Shown one piece after another: positions 45,603-52,602 of a stretch of DNA of 64,000 bases. The translations under genes and the position numbers were made by a program. Each line of letters starts with the position of its first letter. The first letter of the stretch is position 1. The DNA is from Devosia sp. A16 (lineage in GTDB: Bacteria; Pseudomonadota; Alphaproteobacteria; Rhizobiales; Devosiaceae): positions 1,126,001 through 1,190,000 of the forward strand of contig NZ_CP012945.1 of NCBI RefSeq assembly GCF_001402915.1, in the 5' to 3' direction. The notes beneath the pieces were generated by a model. It was not told where the DNA came from. It saw only the letters and a list, made by a program, of their open reading frames with translations, and made no database searches.

Positions 45603-46444
45603 CAGTTGGCTCCCTCGCGCGCCTGCAGCCGCACATAGGCGAAGGTGGCGGTGAGGCCGAACAGCGCGATGACCAGCGCCACCGCCGCCGCCCGGCCGAG
45701 GTCGAACTCGAAGAAGGCGTTGCGATAGGCCAGCGTCGACAGCACTTCGCTCGAATAGGCCGGGCCGCCCTGCGTGAGGATGTAGACGAAGTCGAACACC
45801 AGGAACGACCAGATCACCGTCATCACCATCATCAGCTTGATGGTCGGGGCGATGGCTGGGATCAGGATGTGGCGCAGCAAGCCGAAGAAGCCGGCGCCGT
45901 CGAGCCGCGCCGCTTCCACCATTTCCTGCGGCACCTGGCGGAGCGCCGCAAGGAAGATCACCGCGAGGAACCCCCACCAGTGCCAGAGGTCGACCGCCGC
46001 GATGCCGTATAGCGCCGTCTCGGTGTGAGCCAGGGGGTCCGCCAGTTCGATGCCGAAGCGCTGCAGCAGGCCGAACACCCCGGTATTCGGGTTGTAGATC
46101 ATCCCCTGCCAGACCCGCGCGGTGATCGCCGTCGCCACCACCACGGGCATGAAATAGACGATTTGGAACAGCGTGCGGCCGCGGTGGATGAGCAGCAGCA
46201 GCGTTGCCGCGAACAAGCCGATGGCGATCGGCACGGTCAGGAAGATCAGCGTCCACTTGATGTTGTTGCCGAGCGCGATCCAGAACACGCGGTCGGCGAA
46301 CACGGCGTTGAAATTCGCCAGCCCCACGAACACCGGCATCGACAAGCCATCCCACTGGCAGAACGCCAGGGCGATGGTGAGCAGCGCCGGGATCAGGATG
46401 ATCACGACGTTGATCGAGAGCGCGGGGAGAGCAAACAGCCACAT
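45602..46444 (-). CDS. CUT1 sugar ABC transporter permease 1 (MalF-type)
   Basis: This 280-residue permease has six helices and the EAA loop 'VPQEMVEAARLDGAGFFGLL'. It has a very short cytoplasmic N-terminus (MWLFALPALSINVVII), shorter than most MalF-type proteins. A start outside the visible ATG is possible, but I see none better. It lies 96 bp after the binding-protein gene, with a palindromic hairpin in the gap. Confidence 0.9.
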   Translation of the reverse strand: MWLFALPALSINVVIILIPALLTIALAFCQWDGLSMPVFVGLANFNAVFADRVFWIALGNNIKWTLIFLTVPIAIGLFAATLLLLIHRGRTLFQIVYFMPVVVATAITARVWQGMIYNPNTGVFGLLQRFGIELADPLAHTETALYGIAAVDLWHWWGFLAVIFLAALRQVPQEMVEAARLDGAGFFGLLRHILIPAIAPTIKLMMVMTVIWSFLVFDFVYILTQGGPAYSSEVLSTLAYRNAFFEFDLGRAAAVALVIALFGLTATFAYVRLQAREGAN

Positions 46445-46474
46445 GGGCGGGATTCCGGATCGGGAGTCTCGGTT

Positions 46475-46501
46475 ATCCTCCCCCGCGTGGCGGGGGAGGA
46501 T
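46475..46501. repeat. Palindromic hairpin between binding protein and permease genes
   Basis: This is the ATCCTCCCCCGCGTGGCGGG family again (see 8523-8549). In this operon it sits just where a stabilising hairpin would raise binding-protein mRNA over permease mRNA. Confidence 0.75.
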
Positions 46502-46540
46502 GGTGGAGAGGCCAGTGGCCTTCAGACAGTCCCCATCACC

Positions 46541-47851
46541 TCACGGCAGCGGCGGCACGCTGCCTTCGGCCAGCTCGCCGGCGAAGATCTCCTGCAGCCC
46601 GGCAAGGAACTGCTCCGGCGTCGCCTTGTTGAGCCACAGCTCCTCGACGCCCGAGATGATGTACTGCTCGGATCTGGGCGGCCAGAACGTCCAGGTGGTG
46701 TAGCCATAGCTGCCATCCGCGATGGCGTCGGCGATCATCGTCGTCGCCTCCTTGTACAGCGGCGTCACCTCGCCCTGCATGGCAATGCCGGAAAGGTCCG
46801 CCAGCGGCACGTTCCACTCACCCTGCCACTGCGGCACGACGGCGCCGTAGAAATCGCCGCTGAAAATGTAGTCGATCACCTGTGCCGCGGCATCCGGGTT
46901 GGCCGACTTGGCGTTGATCGACAGGGCCGAACCCACCCCGATCGGGAACAGCGGATAGGGCACGCCTTCGGCCACCGGAATGGAGGTGAAGGCGGCATTG
47001 GCGCCTGCGGGGTCGAAATAGTCCTTCACCCACGAGAACGCCCAGGTGCCCTGCGGCGCCATGCCGGTCTTGCCGGTGACCATGCCGGCGAAGGCGTCGA
47101 TGGTCGAGGTCGAGAAATAGTCCTTGCCGTAATAGCCCTTGTCGTACCAGGCCTTGAACCTGGTCATCGCCTCGACGAACACCGGATCGGTCCATGGCCG
47201 GGTGCCGGCTAGCGCCTCGCGGATGGCGGCCGGCCCGGCCAGCTGGTTGAGCGCGACGGTGAAGAACTGCTCGTTGGCCGGGCGGAAACCGGCATTGCCG
47301 GCGACGAACGGCGTCATCCCCTCGGCCAGCATGGTGTCGGCCAGGGCTTCCATCTCGGCCACCGTCTTGGGCGCCGTCCAGCCCTTCGCGGCGAAGATGT
47401 CGGCGTTGTAGAACAACCCCATCGCCTCGTAGTTCTTGGGGATGGAGTAAAGCACGCCATCGACCTTGCCGAGGCTGAGGAACATCGGGATCAGCCGCTT
47501 GTCCCAGCCGAGCTTGGCGGCATAGTCGTCGAGCGCCAGCAACTGGCCGGCCTTGGCGGTGGCCAGCGCCGTCGCCGGACCGTTGGAGTTGATGATGTCC
47601 GGGCCACCGCCCGACATCAGCGCCAGGCGCTGCTGGTTCTCCACCGCGTTACCGCGATATTCGAGCTCGAGCGTCACCCCCGGGTGGCTGGCGGCAAAGC
47701 CGCCCACCAGCTTGTCGTCGAGCAGCTTCTGCTGCTCCGGCGTCAGCGCCTCGTACCACCACGAGACGGTCTGGGCCATCGCCTGGCCCGACGCCATGAG
47801 GGTCATGGCTGCGAACGCCACTCCCGAAAGTGAGCGAGTAAATTTGGTCAT
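46541..47851 (-). CDS. CUT1 sugar ABC transporter substrate-binding protein 2
   Basis: This 436-residue periplasmic protein has a signal peptide (MTKFTRSLSGVAFAAMTLMA, cleavage near 'AMAQ'). The SBP_bac_1 body has 'QTVSWWYEALTPEQQKLLDD', 'MSGGGPDIINSNGPATAL' and many aromatic residues in the C-terminal half, as is usual for carbohydrate binding. Its ATG overlaps the stop of the LacI gene (ATGA), so regulator and binding protein are coupled. The ligand is unknown. Confidence 0.9.
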   Translation of the reverse strand: MTKFTRSLSGVAFAAMTLMASGQAMAQTVSWWYEALTPEQQKLLDDKLVGGFAASHPGVTLELEYRGNAVENQQRLALMSGGGPDIINSNGPATALATAKAGQLLALDDYAAKLGWDKRLIPMFLSLGKVDGVLYSIPKNYEAMGLFYNADIFAAKGWTAPKTVAEMEALADTMLAEGMTPFVAGNAGFRPANEQFFTVALNQLAGPAAIREALAGTRPWTDPVFVEAMTRFKAWYDKGYYGKDYFSTSTIDAFAGMVTGKTGMAPQGTWAFSWVKDYFDPAGANAAFTSIPVAEGVPYPLFPIGVGSALSINAKSANPDAAAQVIDYIFSGDFYGAVVPQWQGEWNVPLADLSGIAMQGEVTPLYKEATTMIADAIADGSYGYTTWTFWPPRSEQYIISGVEELWLNKATPEQFLAGLQEIFAGELAEGSVPPLP

Positions 47852-48930
47852 GCTGCGTTCCCTGCTGAATTCAACTGTCTGGTGTTGTCCGAGACCTCAG
47901 GCGGCGGAGCCGTCGAGGCGCGGGCAACGATCGAAAACGGCAGGGCGACGGCCTCTCCCGGCCCGTCCACCTCGCCGCGAATACGGGCCAGCAGCCGTTC
48001 GCCGGCCAACTGGCCGAACAACTCCTGCCCCAAAGCCACCGTCGTGAGCGACGGGTTGAGCACATCGGTCATCGACAGGTTGTTGAACCCGGTGATCGAC
48101 ATGTCGCGCGGCAGCACGAGGCCGGCCGATTGGCAGGCGCGGATGGCGCCGCAGGCCAGCAGGTCGTCGGCGCACATGATGGCGCTCGGCCGCTCGCCGT
48201 CGGCGAGCAGGCGCGCCGCGCCGGCGGCGCCGCCATCGATCGAATAGCTGTCGACAGTGACGACACGCGGCGTAAGCCTCGCGGCTGCGAGCGCCGCGCT
48301 GTAGCCCGTGATACGCGCCCGCTCCGGCCCGCCCGGCGATGCCATGAAGACGATGCGCCGGTGCCCCTGCCCCACCAGTTGCGAGGCCAGCTCGAACGCC
48401 ACCTGCTGGTTGTCGACGTAGAAATCGTCGATGGCGAGCGGGCCGCCGCGCTTGGGCGCCGACTCGTAGCGCACCACCGGGATATCTCCGCCCAGCACGT
48501 CGCCCAGTTCACGCGCCGTAGTGACGAAGAACACTCCGACAATGCCGGCGACCCGGCGATCGAGGCAGAGGTTGAGGCTGCCGCGTTCGGAACTCCCCAG
48601 CCCGTCGGTACTGAGCGCGATCACATCGTACCCGGCCGGCTCCACCACCTTCTGCACCGCGCGGATCAGCGGCGGATAGAACGGATTGGACAGATCGGGC
48701 ACGATGCAGGCGATCATCATCGTGCGGTTGGTTTTCAGCGCCTGCGCCATGCGATTGGGCACATAGTTCAGGGCTGCGGCGCTCTGCCGGATCCGTTCCT
48801 GCACCGCCGGACTGATGCCGACGCCATCGCCCGACAGCACCGACGACACCGCCGCCTGCGACACCCCGGCATGGGTGGCCACATCTTTCTGGGTCGGCTG
48901 GCGCTGGCTCGATTTCATCCCGGAATTCAC
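47848..48930 (-). CDS. LacI-family regulator, first gene of the second sugar operon
   Basis: This 360-residue regulator has the helix-turn-helix 'PTQKDVATHAGVSQAAVSSV', a departure from the common T-I-K-D start, and 'NYVPNRMAQALK' as hinge helix. The ligand domain follows, with 'IACIVPDLSNPFYPPLIRAV' and 'SITGFNNLSMTDVLNPSLTT'. The GTG at 48930 has AAGG at good spacing; the ATG at 48918 is the alternative. It leads the importer operon and so probably regulates itself. The palindrome at 48951-48968, just upstream, is its likely operator and also covers the divergent ADP-ribosylglycohydrolase-like gene. Confidence 0.9.
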   Translation of the reverse strand: MNSGMKSSQRQPTQKDVATHAGVSQAAVSSVLSGDGVGISPAVQERIRQSAAALNYVPNRMAQALKTNRTMMIACIVPDLSNPFYPPLIRAVQKVVEPAGYDVIALSTDGLGSSERGSLNLCLDRRVAGIVGVFFVTTARELGDVLGGDIPVVRYESAPKRGGPLAIDDFYVDNQQVAFELASQLVGQGHRRIVFMASPGGPERARITGYSAALAAARLTPRVVTVDSYSIDGGAAGAARLLADGERPSAIMCADDLLACGAIRACQSAGLVLPRDMSITGFNNLSMTDVLNPSLTTVALGQELFGQLAGERLLARIRGEVDGPGEAVALPFSIVARASTAPPPEVSDNTRQLNSAGNAA

Positions 48931-48950
48931 GTTTCGCCTTGAAATTCTGG

Positions 48951-48968
48951 TACTGATACGTATCAGTA
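48951..48968. promoter_or_regulatory. 18-bp perfect palindromic operator TACTGATACGTATCAGTA
   Basis: It lies between the divergent LacI-type gene and the DraG-like gene, with a further half-site ATCAGTA at 48974-48980. The size, symmetry and central CG fit a LacI-family operator. Confidence 0.85.
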
Positions 48969-49052
48969 GCGATATCAGTATGAAGGATGATCGATCCCGT
49001 CAAGCGGGTGCCGATCGAACTTGAAACGACCCGCATCGTGATCGGAACCGCC

Positions 49053-51146
49053 ATGGCCCTGCCCCCCAATACGCTCGAACACATCTATGCCGGCGTGCTC
49101 GGCAAGCTGATCGGGGTCTATCTCGGCCGACCGTTCGAGAACTGGACCTATCAGCGCATCATGCGCGAGCTGGGGCCGATCACCTACTATGTCAACGAGC
49201 AGTTGGGCGCGCAGCTGGTGGTCACCGACGACGATGTGTCGGGCACCTTCAGCTTCGTGCGGGCGCTGGAGGATCACGTCTGCTCAAGCGAGCTGAGCTC
49301 GGCGGATATCGGCCGCACCTGGCTCAACTACGTGGTCGAGAACCGCGCCGTGTTCTGGTGGGGTGGCGCCGGCAACTCCACCGAGCACACGGCCTGGTTG
49401 AACCTCGCCAAAGGCATCCCGGCGCCGGCTTCCGGCGCGATCGCCACCAACGGCAAGACCGTTGCCGAACAGATCGGCGCCCAGATCTTCATCGATGGCT
49501 GGGCTCTGGTCGCCCCGGGGAACCCGGCGCTGGCCGCAAAACTGGCCCGCGCCGCCGGCAGTGTCAGCCACGACGGCGAAAGCGTGCATGCCGCGGTGTT
49601 GTGGGCGGCGATGGAAGCCGAAGCCTTCGTCAGCCGAGATGTTCAGCACCTCATCGACACCGGCCTCTCCTACATTCCCGCTGACAGCCTGATCGCCAGG
49701 CTGGTGGCCGATATCCGCGGCTGGGTCGCCGCCAATGGCGATGACTGGCAGGCCACCCGTCAGCAGATCGAGGACAGCTACGGCTACGACAAATACCCCG
49801 GCGTCTGCCACGTGGTGCCGAACCACGCCCTGATGATCATGGCGCTGCTGCACGCGCCCGACGATTTCAGCCGCGGCCAGACGATCGTCAATACCTCGGG
49901 CTGGGATACCGACTGCAATGCCGGCAATCTGGGGTGCCTGCACGGCATCATGCTCGGGCTCGCGGGGCTCGAAGGCGGGCCGGACTGGCGCGGCCCGGTC
50001 GCCGATCGGCTCTATCTCTCCACCGCCGATGGCGGACGGGGGGTCGGCGACGCCGCCGCAGTGACGCTCTGGCTGGCGGGGCTTGCCCATCGCCTCGCCG
50101 GCTTGCCCGAGCCGCAGCCGCCCAAGGACGGCGCGCAGTTCCATTTCGCCCTGCCCGGCTCGGTGCAGGGCTTCATGGCCGGCGGCTCAGAGCGGGACTG
50201 TGCCGATGTCGTGGTCTCGGGCACCGGCTCGGCCCTGGCGGTCGACCTGGTGTCGATGACCTCGGGCCGCTCCGCCTATGTCGGTACACCCGTCTTCACC
50301 CCGCCCGCGATGATCGGGCATAGCTGGTACGAAGTGCTGGCGACGCCGCGCGTCTGGCCGGGGCAGACGCTCGAGGCGAGGATCAGCGCCGAAGCGAACC
50401 TCTCGGGCAGCGTCGAAGTGGCGCTGGCCATCCGCCACTATGGCGAGGGCGATAGCTTGGTCACCCTTGTCGCTCCCGAGAGCGCGACGCTCGAAGCCGG
50501 CGGCAGCGCCGCCCTGTCCTGGCGCCTGCCGCAGCTCGACGGCAACCCGATCGCCGAGGTCGGCTTCGTCATGTCGGTGCGCGACCAGGCCACGGTAGGC
50601 CGCGTCCTCCTCGACTGGATGCGCTGGGACGGCGAGCCCGAGCTGGTGCTGAAGCGCCCGCACAACGAGGGCAGCATGTGGCGCAGCGCCTGGATCAACG
50701 GCGCCAGCGTCTTCTCCAAGAACTTCAAGGAGTCGTTCCGCATCTCCGGCAATCGCGGCGAAGGCGTCATCCTCACCGGCACAAGGCAATGGGCCGACTA
50801 CCGGCTCGACGCCACGCTGAACCTGCACCTTGGGGATTATGGCGCCGTGTTGGTGCGGGCCGAAGGCTTGCGCCGCTACTACGCGGTGCGGCTCGGCCGC
50901 AACGGCAAGCTGCAGATCGTGCGCCGCCGCGACGAGATCGAAACGGTGCTCGCCGAAACGCCGCTGCCGGTGGCCTTCGAAACCCCGATCGAACTCCGCA
51001 TCACCGCCTTGGGCCGGCAGCTCACCGGTGAGGCTGCCGGGACGAGGCTGGAAGCCGAGGATGCCACCTATCGCAGCGGCATGATCGGCCTCGCCGTGTT
51101 CGAAGGCGCGCTGTCGACGGACCGGATCCACGTCACGCCGGCTTAG
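49053..51146 (+). CDS. ADP-ribosylglycohydrolase-like protein with C-terminal beta-sandwich domain
   Basis: This 697-residue protein has two parts. Residues ~1-345 form the all-helical ADP-ribosylglycohydrolase (DraG) fold, with its metal-binding signatures TDDD at 58-61 and DTDCN from 285. Two aspartates plus a Thr in each would bind Mg2+ or Mn2+. After a beta-rich linker, residues ~545-697 resemble a concanavalin/LamG-like domain ('ADYRLDATLNLHLGDYGAVL'). There is no signal peptide. It is divergent from a LacI-led sugar importer and shares its operator, so it likely cleaves an N- or O-glycoside imported by that system rather than removing ADP-ribose from protein. An in-frame ATG at 48987 is the alternative start. 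Confidence 0.85.
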   Translation: MALPPNTLEHIYAGVLGKLIGVYLGRPFENWTYQRIMRELGPITYYVNEQLGAQLVVTDDDVSGTFSFVRALEDHVCSSELSSADIGRTWLNYVVENRAVFWWGGAGNSTEHTAWLNLAKGIPAPASGAIATNGKTVAEQIGAQIFIDGWALVAPGNPALAAKLARAAGSVSHDGESVHAAVLWAAMEAEAFVSRDVQHLIDTGLSYIPADSLIARLVADIRGWVAANGDDWQATRQQIEDSYGYDKYPGVCHVVPNHALMIMALLHAPDDFSRGQTIVNTSGWDTDCNAGNLGCLHGIMLGLAGLEGGPDWRGPVADRLYLSTADGGRGVGDAAAVTLWLAGLAHRLAGLPEPQPPKDGAQFHFALPGSVQGFMAGGSERDCADVVVSGTGSALAVDLVSMTSGRSAYVGTPVFTPPAMIGHSWYEVLATPRVWPGQTLEARISAEANLSGSVEVALAIRHYGEGDSLVTLVAPESATLEAGGSAALSWRLPQLDGNPIAEVGFVMSVRDQATVGRVLLDWMRWDGEPELVLKRPHNEGSMWRSAWINGASVFSKNFKESFRISGNRGEGVILTGTRQWADYRLDATLNLHLGDYGAVLVRAEGLRRYYAVRLGRNGKLQIVRRRDEIETVLAETPLPVAFETPIELRITALGRQLTGEAAGTRLEAEDATYRSGMIGLAVFEGALSTDRIHVTPA

Positions 51147-51169
51147 TCCCTATCGTACCTGGTGGTTGA

Positions 51170-51284
51170 CTGACCCCCACCCCTGTCCCCTCCCCCTAAA
51201 CAAGGGGAGGGAGACCCTCACACAGGCATCGCAGTCAGCGTCTCCCTCCCCTTGTTAGGGGAGGGATCAAGGTGGGGGTCAGCC
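51170..51284. repeat. Palindromic repeat between DraG-like gene and nrdB
   Basis: The arms CCCCCACCCCTGTCCCCTCC and its degenerate inverse (GAGGGATCAAGGTGGGGGTC) contain inner CCCCTAAACAAGGGGAGGGA and TCCCTCCCCTTGTTAGGGG. It lies between convergent genes. Confidence 0.75.
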
Positions 51285-51306
51285 CGCACCGGCTTCGGCG
51301 CCCACC

Positions 51307-52395
51307 TCAATCCCAGCTCAGCGCGCCGCCATTCTGGTACTCGATCACCCGGGTCTCGAAGAAGTTCTTCTCCTTCTTGAGGTCCATCGCCTCGCTCATC
51401 CACGGGAACGGGTTCTCGGTTTCGCTGAACACCGGCGCGAGGCCGAGCTGGGCGCAGCGGCGGTTGGCGATGAAGTGCATGTATTGCTCGCACAGCGCCG
51501 CATTGAGCCCGAGAAAACCCCTCGGCATGGTGTCGCGGCCATAGGCGGCTTCGAGTTCGGCCGCCTTCCTGATCATCCCCCGCACCTCGGCCTGGAACTC
51601 GGCCGTCCAGACATGCGGGTTCTCCGCCTTGATCTGGTTGATCACGTCGATGCCGAAGTTGAGGTGGATGCTCTCGTCGCGCAGGATGTACTGGTACTGC
51701 TCGGCAATGCCGACCATCTTGTTGCGCCGGCCCAGCGACAGGATCTGCGCAAAGCCCGTATAGAACCACATCCCCTCGAAGATCACGTAGAAGGCGATGA
51801 GATCGCGCACGAAGGCCCGGTCGGTCTCCGGCGTGCCGGTGGTGAACTCCGGATCGTCGAGGTGCTGGGTGAAATTCAGCGCCCAGGCCGCCTTGTCGGT
51901 GATCGAGGGCACCTCGCGATACATGTTGAACAACTCGCCCTCATCGAGCCCCAGCGATTCCACGATGTACTGGAAGGTGTGGGTGTGCACCGCCTCCTCG
52001 AACGCCTGGCGCAGCAGGTATTGCCGGCATTCCGGATTGGTCAGGTGCCGATAGATGGCGAGCACGATATTGTTGGCGACGAGGCTCTCGGAGGCGGCGA
52101 AGAAGCCGAGATTGCGCTTCAGCGTGTGACGCTCGTCCTCGGTCAGACCGTCCTTCGATTTCCACAACGCGATATCGGCCTGCATCGACACTTCGGTCGG
52201 CATCCAGTGGTTGTTGCAGCCGCTGAGGTACTTCTCCCATGCCCACTTGTACTTGAGCGGCAGCAACTGGTTCACGTCGGCACGGCAGTTGATCATCGCC
52301 TTGTCATCGACCGAGACGCGCCCGCCACGAGGATCGATGCGTGTGTTGGGGACGGGGGTTGGATTGTTGAGGTCGGAAGACCAATCGAGGGACAT
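51307..52395 (-). CDS. nrdB: Ribonucleotide reductase small subunit, subclass Ic type (radical Tyr replaced by Phe)
   Basis: NrdB carries the dimetal centre that starts radical transfer to NrdA for dNTP synthesis. The 362-residue protein has metal ligands Glu103, Glu134, His137, Glu207, Glu241 and His244. The residue seven after Glu134, where class Ia has the radical tyrosine, is Phe141 in '[12 protein letters not shown]'. The first ligand is Glu instead of Asp. Both changes, and all spacings (31, 7, 73, 34), match the Chlamydia R2c enzyme, which uses a Mn/Fe cofactor. The C-terminus 'NGGALSWD' is the NrdA-docking tail. It follows nrdA after 207 bp that hold a palindromic repeat. Confidence 0.95.
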   Translation of the reverse strand: MSLDWSSDLNNPTPVPNTRIDPRGGRVSVDDKAMINCRADVNQLLPLKYKWAWEKYLSGCNNHWMPTEVSMQADIALWKSKDGLTEDERHTLKRNLGFFAASESLVANNIVLAIYRHLTNPECRQYLLRQAFEEAVHTHTFQYIVESLGLDEGELFNMYREVPSITDKAAWALNFTQHLDDPEFTTGTPETDRAFVRDLIAFYVIFEGMWFYTGFAQILSLGRRNKMVGIAEQYQYILRDESIHLNFGIDVINQIKAENPHVWTAEFQAEVRGMIRKAAELEAAYGRDTMPRGFLGLNAALCEQYMHFIANRRCAQLGLAPVFSETENPFPWMSEAMDLKKEKNFFETRVIEYQNGGALSWD

Positions 52396-52471
52396 TCTGG
52401 ATTTCCTGTAGGTGCTGTGGGTGAAACTGTTCGGGCTGGGTTGGTCGCCTGAGAGGCAGCCACCGCAGGCT

Positions 52472-52583
52472 GGCCTCCCTCCCCCTTGAGGGGAGGGACT
52501 GAGGGTGGGGGTGGTGCAGTCAGCACCTAGCGTCCCTCACCACCCCCACCCCCGCCCCTCCCCTCAAGGGGGAGGGGAGCGCC
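52472..52583. repeat. Palindromic repeat between nrdA and nrdB
   Basis: The arms CTCCCTCCCCCTTGAGGGGA and TCCCCTCAAGGGGGAGGGGA are inverted, with inner GGGTGGGGGTGGTG/CACCACCCCCACCC. Lying in the 207-bp nrdA-nrdB gap, it may process or attenuate the message. Confidence 0.75.
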
Positions 52584-52602
52584 AAGCCCGCGGCTTGCGG
52601 CG

